Part shown: piece after piece, positions 1 to 9,791 of the stretch
How the letters are laid out: each line of letters starts with the position of its first letter
How positions within the stretch are numbered: the first letter of the stretch is position 1
NCBI GenBank assembly: GCA_025094145.1
Contig: JALLLS010000001.1
Location: forward strand, 186,001 to 250,000
Direction: 5' to 3'
Source of the DNA: Spinellus fusiger
Lineage: Eukaryota > Mucoromycota > Mucoromycetes > Mucorales > Phycomycetaceae
DNA length: 64,000 bases
Notes under the pieces: model-generated
The model's input: only the letters and a program-made list of their open reading frames with translations
Told to the model about the DNA's origin: nothing
The model's database searches: none
Made by a program: the position numbers and the translations under genes

Positions 1-3000
1 AGGACTTGAGCTTGCTGTCTTTATCAGGAACAGGACTGGGAAGAGCAAGGTATAATGGATTTTGTGTGATAAATGAGGACATGCGGAAGACAGAGACAGA
101 CAAGGACAGGAGAACCAGGAGACAGGATGAAGGAAGGGACTGGAAACATAGAGCAAAGCAAGTTGCCAAGACATTCACTCTATGCTTCATTGAAGGAATG
201 TTAGTAATGTGCCTAAGCACTGTAGTAGATGATGTGGGGTGACCCCCAACCAGCAGACAAAGACACCAATCTTGTAACTGCTCCAGAGCTTTGTGGTCTT
301 GAGCCTTCAGAAATGAGATGGCTAGGCCATACTCAAACTTGGGCGCACAAAGGTAGAGTAGATCCTAGAGCACAGGAGGAGAGAAAACCAGCACAACTGA
401 AACCAATCAGACTGAGAATGCCCATGACCTTGGCAACACCAGGAGACCAAGAAGACACCAGAGATAAAGCAATCAAGCCTTTCTTACCAAAAGGCAAACC
501 TAGATAAGTCACCTCATCAGCCTGAGGGAGAGGAATACCATACAGAGACAGAGTATAACCACAAGCAGTTGATGACAATGGAGATGGATGATTGAGGACC
601 ACACACTTGGAGGGGTTCCACCTGAACCCTAGAGCATATGAGTGTTGTTCAGCAAGAGCCAGCATGACTTGCACTGACTCCTTTGTACCAAAGATAGCTA
701 CATCATCTGCAAAAAGCAGAGAGTTCACTACCACAGGCACAGAACCAGAGGAAGCACCAGAGACAGAACCAGAGACAGGACCAGGACCAGAGGAAGCACC
801 AGGAGACACCGGAAAATGGACAGAGTGAGAGTTATTACCAGCACCAGGAAATGAACAGAGAACACCAGGGAGTGAGTTGATGTACACTGTGTACAACTGG
901 GGACTGAGAACAGAACCTGAAGTACACCAGTGAAGGGGAAAAGGGGAGGGAGGAGTGGTTAGATATCAACACAGAAATAGTTACTATGTCAAATAGATGT
1001 GAAATGAATGACAGGAATGGGGGAGGAGCACCAGCAGCAGACAAAGCTTGCCAGACAATGTTACGGTCAACCTTGTCATAGGCAGAGGAGATGTCCAGCA
1101 AGGCAACAACAGGATAGTGACAATGACGCATGAAGTGAGCATGCATCAGCTCATGCAGACACAGTGCTTGATCCAGGGGACCACAACAAGGACAAAACCC
1201 ACCCTGAGCCAGATCAGGAACAGGAGAGAACTGAGAGAGGGATGGTGCCAGACAGAACTCTAACAGCTTACGGACCACAGAAGTCAGGGAAATAGGATGG
1301 TAGTTGCTTGGTAGTGCTGAGTCACCCTTCTTGAAAATGGGAAGACTGCAGCATGGCGCCATAGTGCAGGAGTGTAGGACCATTGCCAGCATAATCAAAA
1401 CATAAGGGAAAGGAGTGGGGAAACAATGGGATAATGGCTTCAGCATCTCAGCCTTCAAGTGATCAGAGCCAGGTGCTTTTCTGTTGGGTAATAGCTTGAT
1501 ACACTTGCTAACCATGGCAGTAGAGAACATAGTGCTGAAGGTACCAGAGGGACATAGGGGTGGGGAGCATAGGGGTTCATAAGGGACACTAGCTACAGAA
1601 GGGGAAGAATATGAAAGAGGAACATAGGGGGTGGGGGAGGATACATAGGTAGGGGAGGTGCTTGAAGGAGAGTCATGGGAGGGAAAGGGAATAAGGGGAG
1701 CATAGGGACCAGGAGGGGAAGGATGGGACAAAGGAAGGATATCTCCACTATACACCTGTGCAAGATGAGAAGCCATTACCTCTACTGCCTTGGATGGACC
1801 ATCAGCATGGGAAAAGGAGAGTGAAGACTGGTGACGTTTCTTGAGCTGCTTCACCTTGGCTGTTGCCTTGGCAAAGTTTGTCTCCAGAGACCTGCAAAAG
1901 TTCTGCCATGACTGGCATTTGGCTGCCTGGACATCAGACCTGAATCTGGCATGTGCTTGCTTGTGTTGGGCCCACCAGTGCACCTTGTCTATGCCTGTTG
2001 CATACTGCCACCACCTGTAGCAACGTTCCCTGTTTTCAGCAGCTTGCTGGAGAGCAGGTGTCCAGTACTTCTTCCAGTGGGAGGGGCAAGACCTTTTGGT
2101 TCCCAGAGCAGTGTCCAAGGATGCATAGATGCACTCATTGAGCTGATCATTGAGATTGTCAATGGGTGGGCATGATGAAGGAGGGGAGGTGACAAGGGAG
2201 TGTAAATGAGTGGAAAGGGGGGAAGAAAGAGTGGTAAAGGTGTTGGCATAGAGGTCACATGGATCCTGTTCTTTCAGACATGCTAGATTCCAGAGGTGCC
2301 TTGGGTGGATGGTTGAAGAAGAAGGGGAAGAAGAAGACAAGGACATATCATAAGAAAAAGAAAGTGACATAAGACAATGATCAGACCCAAGGGAAAGATC
2401 AGTGTTGATGTGCATAGAAGGGGAGGTCATATCAAAGTTGCATAAGAATAGTCAAGGATACTTGAGCATGTGCATTGCTGCTGGAAACCATGCCAAGTAG
2501 CAATGCCATAGGAAAGAGAAGAGTTCAACACAGACAGGGACCATTCTTCAAACCATGGGACCATGGCAGTGCCATGGGAGACATCACTGAATCACCAGTA
2601 ATGTCACCCAGTCTTGCATTGAAGTCACCACACAGATGGTGTTGGGGTAGATGGGGAGAGAGGAAAGAATGGACATAAGATCAGAACATGAGAGGGAGGG
2701 AGGGAGGTAGAGGCATAAGAAACAAAGTGGTCCCACTTTCAATGAAAGGGTATACTTGTTTGGAGAAGGGAGTTGGTGGACAGGGTAAGGAAAGGAAGGA
2801 GAGACCAGAGCAGAGACACCCATGGAGCCATGGTAGGAGGAGACCACAGGAGAGCCATACAAATGGAATGCTCCCAGTCAGTGGGAAGACAAGCAGGAGA
2901 GAGGAGCCATGTTTCTGTGATGAAAAGGAGAGTAGTGGGGGGACAGTGGGAGAGAACATCATGCACAGTGGTTGCCCTAAGACCATTGGCATTCCAAAGA

Positions 3001-3023
3001 CTTACATTGATTGTATCACTCAT
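1..3023 (-). pseudogene. LINE ORF2 (APE endonuclease + reverse transcriptase), frameshifted and partial
   Basis: The endonuclease part begins near 3023, with an N-terminal WNANGLR motif followed by FITETWL, and reaches a GSDH motif (about 2370-2390), the conserved end of APE-type LINE endonucleases. RT motifs follow: APGSDHLKAEML, SNYHPISLTSV, and LDISSAYDKVDRN (about 1070-1110, first catalytic Asp). The catalytic YxDD-type box is FADD (about 690-730). Between INSLPG and FADD lies an inserted Gly/Ser/Pro-rich stretch. Several frame changes separate these pieces. It would nick target DNA and reverse-transcribe the element RNA, but cannot do so as it stands. The C terminus lies outside the window. 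Confidence 0.85.
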
Positions 3024-3956
3024 AAAGAGGGACTTTCTGAGGATGAGACAGACAGAGCTTCATGGTCCATATCATAGTCATCCAGATCTCTCTGGAAGCC
3101 ATTGGCTGGGTGGTCACAATCATGGAGGTGGGGACGTGCAGGCTGCTGCTTGAGGAACTCCTCATAGTCTTCAGGCTGCATCCAGCCAAAGGAAACAAAG
3201 GAGCGGAGGACAGGGGAAACCAGGGTGTACTTCATGTGCACTAGGGCACAACAGCAACGTTGGAGGTGGATCATGTGGGCATGGTTGGCCAGCTCACTAT
3301 CAGTGCATGTCTCAAACTTGGGGTCTGCCAGGTGTTCAGGACTCATGGGATCAAAGTTATCCAGGATCTTGACCTGGACCTTCTCTAGGAGTTCACGGAT
3401 GTTGGAGGCAAACTGGTCATGCACAAGCAGACCAAGAACAGAATGGGCAGGGAAGGAGATGTCCAGGATGGGGAGGTGTCTACACCAAGATGACAGAGAT
3501 GATTGCATACCTCTTTATGCTGCATCTTGTGGGAACAGGGGATGTAGATGTACTGGAAACCCTGGGCACCAGTGGGGATCTGGAATCCACAAGCAGCAGC
3601 AGCAACAGGGGGACAAACAGCAGGGACTTGGGAGTGGCAGCTACTTTGGAGTAAGAAGGAACATTAGTAGCAATGTTAGTCTTTTTGGCTGTTTTGTGGG
3701 GCAAAACAGGTGGTGGCTGGGTTGGAATCTGAGTCCGACCAGTTTGGGGAGGTGTAACAGTCTTCAAAGAAGACTGGGAAGAGAGCTGGGCCTTGAGAGA
3801 GGCAATCTCCAGGTGCAAATGGTTGTTTTCAGCTGTCAATTCTGACAACTTAGCCAAAATCTGGTCATGTTGGCTGGTTTTTTGTTTGAGGGTGCAAATA
3901 GCAGCCCGGATAGCAGCCAGCTGGTCTGCCAGTGTCAAAGTGGCAGTTTTGGCCAT
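3020..3956 (-). pseudogene. LINE ORF1-like protein with coiled coil, frameshifted
   Basis: Starts with MAKTATLTLADQLAAI at 3956 and runs into a Leu/heptad-rich coiled coil (about residues 8-65), as expected for the trimerising part of an ORF1 RNA chaperone. It continues through a Pro/Gln-rich linker and shifts frame near 3510 into a segment ending close to the ORF2 start at 3023. The last part (about 160 aa, with an EDYEEFL-type acidic end) resembles no domain I can name. I saw no CCHC zinc knuckle here, unlike the separate fragment at 7344-8582. An in-frame codon at 4187 would lengthen it; I prefer the ATG at 3956, where the heptads start. Confidence 0.6.
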
Positions 3957-4199
3957 GTTTTTGTTGTCAAAAACAGAAAAAAGTGGATAGAATGGTGGTT
4001 TTTGGTCCAAAGAAGTTGAGAGTTGGTGTAGAGGTGTGTCTTGGATGGATGTTGAGGGGTGTACAATGGATGCAAATGGATGTATGCTTGTTGTTCTGAT
4101 GCAAAACTGTTTACTTACTTGAAAAAACTTTTTTTTAAAAAATTTGGGTTTTTCAAAAAAGTAATGGGAAAGTGAAAGAGGCATCAATAGTTTAGGTTA

Positions 4200-6263
4200 A
4201 AGATTTTTTATTAAAGGAGATATATGCATTTGCTTAATGAAGCCTTACTGCACTCCTTGTACTAATTGAAATAAACAAAAAAGTTCTACAGGACAAAAGA
4301 ACAAAAAAAGACAGGCAAGAGAAAGAAACTAAGACTACTGGACTTTAAGGCTGTCCCTGCTCTCCACTCTGCAGCTGTGTTAAAAGATTGTAACAGTGAG
4401 AGGGAGGAGGCCAGGAAGCAGAACAAAAAGCTGTTCATTCATGCACCTGGTGCACCTGATCATGCCAAAGCATGCCTGGACTTGAGTGGGGACTAAACTC
4501 ACTGTCAGGGTTGCAAAGCTGGTCTATATGCCAGAGAATTGTATGTAGAGGCACCCAGAAAGAAGGACAGGAAGAAGATTTCTTAGAAAGACAGTTGATG
4601 GTGTGATCCAATGGATGGCAGTGTTGTGGTGCTGGTGGCAGTTGATCCCATAGGTCCCTTGGAATTGCTGGACACTCTGCAAGATGTCTTCTGGAGGTGT
4701 GCTCTGCTGGACTGCACTGACATGGAGTGGCTTACCAGGAAGCCATCCCATTCTCCAACGTATAGCCTGCTTCTGTCATGTCTGGTTGCTGGCAAGAAGA
4801 GGACTGGATCAATGCCAAGTGTTGGCCTGCATGCCTTGATGAGCACCTTGTCTGTCACTTGCAGATACTGGTCAAGGAGCTGTTGGTGTTGTTTCTGGAA
4901 GTATTGTTTGAGTTGGGCAGATGATTCTGGCAATACTGCTGGAAGAGAGGCAAAGAGATGATTCTTGGTGAGTGGTTCAAGTGGTGGCACTCCTGGACTG
5001 TTTAGCAGCAGAGACAAAAGACATTGGGGTGGAAGTGAGGCAGCACGTAGACAGAACCTTGTCTTGAGAGAGTCTGAGCAGAAACTCATGCTGGGCAGGT
5101 CACAGATATGCTTCAACACCTGAGTGGAGCTAGTGGGGTGGCCACCTATGATCGTTCTTAGGCACCTGTCTTGTATCTTCTCCAGAGCTTTGATATCTTT
5201 CTTCAAAAGAACAGTGATTGCCAGACCATACTCAAACTTTGGCCTAATGAAGGTCTTGTATAGTCTTGAGCTGAGGAGCAAAGAGAAACCAGAAATGAGG
5301 CACCAACAGCATGCAGTGTGGACATGGCAAACATTGTGCCTTGCTTTCTGTGTGAGATAATCCCAGAGGAGTTGATTCCATTGTAGACAAAGGGCATACC
5401 AAGGTAAATAAACTCATTGGCTGCTGGAAGGGCCTCTCCATATATCTTGAACTGGTTGGCCTGGGAAACAGAAGGGGGAAGGACCACTGCACACTTGGAA
5501 GGACTCCATCTAAAGCCAACTGAAACAGAGTAGTGCTCTGCCAAATGCAGCATGTGCTGAACCTCTCCAACCTTACCAAAGACAGCAATATCATCAGCAA
5601 AGAAGAGTGAGTTGATTCCTGTAGGCTTATCCATAGTGGTGCTACTGTTGTCTGTTAGTGATTCTTCATACTCTGCCAAAGATGATGGTGAGCTAGACTG
5701 CACATGTGTTGTTGTTGTTGCTGTTGCCACACTTCTGAAAAGACATGCAAGTGGGTTAATGTAGATTGAATAAAGGTGGGGGCTGAGAACTGAGCCTTGC
5801 AGTACACCAGTTACTGGAGAGAACAAAGATGACACATAGTTGTTCAGGATGACTGACACATGGACATCATCATCAAACAAGTAGACAAGCAAAGCAAGCA
5901 GTGGTGGCGGTGTGTTTCTCTTGTGCAGGGCATCCCAGATCAGGTTCCTGTCTACAGTGTCATAGGCTGCCTTGATGTCCAAGTAGGACACCACAGGATA
6001 GTGGTGGTGTCTCTGATAATATCTCTTCATCAGGTTGTGTAAACACAGAGCCTGGTCCAGTGCACCTTGTCTTGGTCTGAATCCACCCTAAGCAACATCA
6101 AGTGGGGGAGAGTACTTGTGCAGGTCTGGTGCTAGACATACCTCAAACAGCTTTCTGAGAACAGAAGTCAATGAGATTGGCCTGTAGTTGGCTGGATCAC
6201 TTGGATCACCCTTTTTGAAGATGGGGAACACTTGTCCTTAATGCCATAGAAGAGGAACATAGG
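4200..6263 (-). mobile_element. LINE copy 2, 5'-truncated reverse transcriptase beside the tRNA-Glu gene
   Basis: A second LINE copy in the same orientation. Minus-strand translation from about 6263 begins inside the RT (PIFKKGDPSDPANYRPISL) and continues through YLDIKAAYDTVDRN and NSLFFADDIAVFG (about 5590-5620) to the C-terminal thumb region ending at 4583. An in-frame stop lies near 6090 where copy 1 reads Gln, and there is a frame change around 5203-5280. The 3' UTR runs to about 4200 and contains AATAAA-type sequence. The 5' truncation falls 6 bp before the tRNA acceptor stem. It is related to copy 1 but clearly diverged, so the two are separate insertions. Confidence 0.82.
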
Positions 6264-6269
6264 ACCATT

Positions 6270-6341
6270 TCCGCAATGGTCTAGTGGCTAGGATCCGTCG
6301 CTCTCACCGACGTGGCCGGGGTTCAATTCCCCGTTGTGGAA
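6270..6341 (+). tRNA. tRNA-Glu (anticodon CTC)
   Basis: A 72-nt cloverleaf. The acceptor stem TCCGCAA pairs with TTGTGGA (one G-T), the D arm is GGTCTAGTGGCTAGGAT, the anticodon stem CGTCG/CGACG encloses loop CTCTCAC giving anticodon CTC, and the T arm CGGGG-TTCAATT-CCCCG is perfect. No intron. Oligo-T tracts (CTCTTTTTCTTT) begin directly after the 3' end and can act as the Pol III terminator. All arms are intact, so the gene is probably functional. It sits between two LINE fragments. Confidence 0.95.
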
Positions 6342-6349
6342 TTCTCTTT

Positions 6350-6830
6350 TTCTTTAAGAGAGTTATTTTTCTTTTAGCTTTATTATTTGGAAATATTTTG
6401 GATCTTTTTTTTTTGTAAAGGAGAGAAGAAAGGCTGGTCTTAGAAGACGGTGAGCCAGTGGTTACACCAAAGTGCAAGCAGGAAACCACTAAAAATGGTG
6501 ATGGTAGGAAGGAAAAATTTTGAGCAAGGTAAGGACAGTGAGAAGAAAGCCTCTTGAAGGCTTGATGCTGTGAGAGTTATACCAAAGTGCATGAACCAAC
6601 AAGAAGACCAAACTGAGAACTTGATGGGGTATAGGAAGAGGAAGTGTCCCAATGCATTCTCTTTGAGATTGCAAATAGGGCATAAGGTGGTGGAGAACTG
6701 TAGAGGCATAATAGCATGGAGAGAAGAGCAGAATGGGAGTTTCTTGTGGAGGATACAATTATTGTGTTCCAACTTCAATTCAAAGATTCTCTATGAATTG
6801 GTCAACATAAGTAGTATGCTGTGACATATC
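6350..6830 (-). pseudogene. LINE reverse-transcriptase tail (zf-RVT type)
   Basis: Minus-strand translation (about 6778-6440) contains CPICNLKENALGHFLFLYP followed by VWSSCW. This matches the Cys/His-rich C-terminal tail of L1-type RTs (CPxC...ExxxHxFxxCP...VW). No RT core is attached, so this is a 3' end only, on the other side of the tRNA from LINE copy 2. It could be the true 3' part of that copy or an independent remnant. Frame is broken before and after. Confidence 0.65.
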
Positions 6831-7044
6831 AGAATACTCTATGAAAGCTTGCGTGTACACAAGTACCATAGTACATCTCTGTATAATCTCACTGATCAGT
6901 TGTAACTACAAATCAACCTTCTAAGCTCAGTATACTATTGGACACTTAATGAGCTGCCTTCATCTATGAATCCTTAGTGGATTAAATAAGACCTATCAAA
7001 GGCAATTAAAGTGAAGACACAATAGATGGCTCTATAATGGTGTG

Positions 7045-7225
7045 CTTATTCAATGAACCAACCATAAAGCTCCAATATGTAGTCTACCATTAGGTAGAAC
7101 ACCTACACCAGCCATAAGGCTACACCTATGTAAACTACCATAGGATAGATCATCTACACCAACCATACGGTTGCATCTATCAATAAGCTATACCATGGAC
7201 TAATCATTAACTACCAAAAGGTAGA
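7045..7225. repeat. Degenerate tandem repeat, about three units of 50-60 bp
   Basis: Three units each begin with a variant of CAACCATAAGGCT and contain CTACCATAGGTAGA-like and ATCTACACC-like words. Copies are diverged and partly rearranged. The block lies between LINE fragments. I see no gene in 6830-7340. Confidence 0.5.
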
Positions 7226-7343
7226 ATGCCACTGAAGGATAAGCACCCACAAAAAGTATAAATAATGAACCACTCTTCAATTAATAAAAATCATCTTTAT
7301 TCAGTCTCCTTATTTTCTACTTGTCTGAATAATCACACATAGG

Positions 7344-8582
7344 TTATTCATAATTAGGATCTTCATCTTCCATGTCACTGTCCAAGATCACTTCATCTTC
7401 TTGGACTTCTGCAAGAGGATCCACATAGAACTCTTCTTGTTGAGAGGTGTCTACATGATCATACCCTTCAATCACAAGTTGTTGGGTGGGTTAGGGAACA
7501 TTATTGGTGGTGGTATAGAATTGCCTTTTCAGGCTGGAACTGACTGCCAGGAAGCATATCCAGAGTCATTGGGGCTTTCTCTGCATTAACAGGCTTGACT
7601 GTATCTGTGGTGGTGGGCACTGTTGTAGGGATGTGGGTGGGGACAAGAGAATCTCTAGTTTCTTAGCCATCTTGCATTGGCAGGTGTTGGGGAGAGCATC
7701 AGCAGCAGGCACTCTTGTGCACTTACTCTGTAAGTGCCCTTTCTCTCTGTACAAGTAGCAGCTGCGACCCTCTCTGGGACGAGTGGGACAGGTGTCAACA
7801 TCGTGGCTCATGTCCTTACAGTATCTGCAATGAATCCCCATATGGGTCCATGTGGCCAAGATAGTGGTGGTGGCATTGTAGGAGATACGGTGCTGGAGGG
7901 GGAGCAGGGTCTTGTTGGAGTTGGGTGGGCGCGCTATATAGATATAGCCTGCACTATGGAAAAAAGATGTCTTCCTTGTAAAGAACAATTTCTTGGACCT
8001 TGCCAAAAGGAGAGAGACAGGAGCAAAGGTATTTTTTTATCATGACAAAGTCATCAAAGGAGATCTTGGTGAGGTTCACCTTTAAAAGTTTATTCTTGGC
8101 GGACACGGCAGGAGAGGCAAAAACAGAGGAACCATCGACAAGAAGAGGGGAGGAGATGGTGCGTTTGCACACCACTTGGTCAGGCAAGTGGACCTTGATG
8201 GTTTCTTTGCCATCCTTTTCCTGTGAACTAACAAAGGTGTTAGTTCCTTGGGGGAAGAAGGCAAAAAGAGCGTCCCAGAACTGTCTTCTGACAAGCGTGT
8301 CTTTTGTTGGCACCAAATAGAAAACCAAATGGGCAGTGGTGCCTATCTGCCATTGACGGGGGAGAGCAAGAGGGTCCTTCTTGGAAATGACTACCTTGGA
8401 GCGCACAGAAGTGAAGGTGGTAGGGATACTCCTTTGGGCACTCCTAGCATAGGATATAGGTGGAATCCTGGAGGTTGGTGTGGTGGTGGTTGAAGTAGGC
8501 AATGGTGGTTGCTTAGGGTACCTTCCAGAGTTTTATTAGGAAGAGCCATGTATTCACTATTCTCAACATCTATAGTGGTCAT
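7344..8582 (-). pseudogene. LINE ORF1/gag-like protein with zinc knuckles, frameshifted
   Basis: The first Met is at 8582 (MTTIDVENSEYMALPNKTLE). A frame change leads into a roughly 180-aa segment with an RRM-like or DUF4283-like nucleic-acid-binding fold signature (SPFGKVQEIVLYKED near 7960-8000). A second frame change near 7960-8006 leads into two CCHC-like knuckles, CRYCKDMSHDVDTC and CYLYREKGHLQSKC (Cys/Tyr variant), about 7700-7830. A short acidic tail (DSDMEDEDPNYE) ends at the stop at 7344-7346, and GAATAAAG about 50 nt later is a possible poly(A) signal. This is the classic ORF1 of fungal L1-like elements, but no ORF2 follows it. Probably a dead fragment. Confidence 0.7.
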
Positions 8583-8689
8583 TCATTATATATCTAATAC
8601 ACAAGATTCAGATATAGATTAACAGCTATGATTGAATGAATTTTTTTTTCTATTTTTGATATTGTTGGAAAACCCAAAAATAAGAGGTG

Positions 8690-8835
8690 TGTTTGTTTGA
8701 ATTAAAGGATATATTTCTCAAAGATTCATTGTATGAATTTGGGTCTACTTATATACATATTTTTTCTATGCTACAAAGATCTAAGTTATACAGTAATAGC
8801 TTCTCAGTAAATTCAGGGATGGTTTTCCCTCCCTT
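8690..8835. repeat. Dispersed repeat shared with the interior of Fanzor elements B and C
   Basis: This stretch (starting ATTAAAGGATATATTTC and ending AGTAAATTCAGGGAT) aligns by eye, with many substitutions, to 26572-26690 and 40479-40597. The shared words come in the same order: TATATTT, CAAAG, TATACAT/TATATAT, AAGATC, CAGTAATAGC/CGATAATAAC, TAAATTCA. It is non-coding and of unknown origin, probably an older transposon piece. Confidence 0.55.
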
Positions 8836-8880
8836 GTCCTATACGTGTTTCAAGGGGGAAAAGCCTTCACCTTTACAACA

Positions 8881-9001
8881 ATATTAAAGAACAAATTCTT
8901 TTGTCATGATTCTCTCCTCACTTTGTTATTAAAAGGATGACAAAGAGACTCATTTTATAATCAATTTGTTCTGCAAAGGCACTTTTTTTGTTCTTTAATA
9001 T
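8881..9001. mobile_element. MITE-like 121-bp element with perfect 15-bp terminal inverted repeats
   Basis: ATATTAAAGAACAAA at 8881-8895 is the exact reverse complement of TTTGTTCTTTAATAT at 8987-9001. The interior is AT-rich and non-coding. Size and structure fit a MITE or a foldback element. It sits immediately left of a Tc1/mariner remnant. Confidence 0.55.
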
Positions 9002-9021
9002 CACAGTGGCTGTAATAAAGG

Positions 9022-9180
9022 ATCAACCTTCACATATCTCTAATTTGAATCCAATTGAGCACCTTTGAGGTATTTTAGACCATGAGGTTCAAAAGAGTAT
9101 GACTATTAATATTACTCTTCAGAGTGTGGAGGCTGCTCTCTTGCTCGAATGGCAAAAAAAATAATACCATTAGAAAATAT
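9022..9180 (+). pseudogene. Tc1/mariner transposase remnant (C-terminal DDE part)
   Basis: Plus-strand translation gives SNLNPIEHL, a stop (TGA where TGG/Trp is expected), GILD, and later QSVEAALLLEW. This is the LNPIEHLW...ILK...LLEEW signature that carries the third catalytic residue of Tc1-like DDE transposases. The in-frame TGA and the absence of the N-terminal half mark it as dead. Confidence 0.7.
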
Positions 9181-9791
9181 CAACAGCCTCATCAAGAGCA
9201 TGTCTTGAAGATGTGGGACTATCATTGAAGGAAAGGGTAGTAGTACCAACTACTAAGACTTTTTGCCAAACAAACTCATATTTACTATTCTGTTAACCTA
9301 ATTGTTATATCCAGAGTCAATACAGAGACATGTCTAACAGAGGTAGCACCAATTGCATCAATACTGATAAATAAGATAGGGTATGTGTGTAGGCTCAACT
9401 ACAAGAAGCACAGATGTGTAACCATGGCAACTGATGAGTATATAAAGAGTTGTCTATTCCACCAAATAAAAAGCAACCTAATCTTGGATAAAGTCCTGTC
9501 ATTTCTACAGTCTCTACTTTTTCAATTCAGATAAAACACTAATTTATGTTTTATATGAGTTAGAAGACTTTAATATGTATTGAACGTATCTTTATTATAA
9601 ATACAAATATATAAAACAAGTAGAATAACATATAACAAATAGAGTCAGAGAATCTACAACTTGAGCCTTTTCTTTTTCATAATTTACAATACTATCTGAA
9701 CATGTGACCGTGACCAAACAGGATATATTCTCCCGAAGTACAGATCACAGTCAGTCTTTTTTCTTTGCTCATCTATTATTATCTTGAAGCA
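9181..9791. other. Intergenic, no gene recognised
   Basis: AT-rich sequence between the Tc1 remnant and the next gene. No frame with coding character or splice structure was found. It contains the 5' region of the gene starting at 9792. Confidence 0.5.

Larger units (their letters stand above)
1..4190 (-). mobile_element. L1-like non-LTR retrotransposon (LINE copy 1), cut by the left window edge
   Basis: Reading the minus strand from about 4190 down to 1 gives, in order, an ORF1-like protein with a coiled coil, an APE-type endonuclease, and a reverse transcriptase running off the window. The order ORF1, EN, RT and the absence of LTRs define an L1-like LINE. Several frame changes break the ORFs (near 3510, 2430-2860 and 830-900), so this copy looks dead. 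Its 5' end lies next to an A/T-rich stretch at 4120-4200 and abuts the 3' end of LINE copy 2. Codon use and composition differ from the host genes further right. The exact 5' boundary is a by-eye estimate. Confidence 0.85.
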
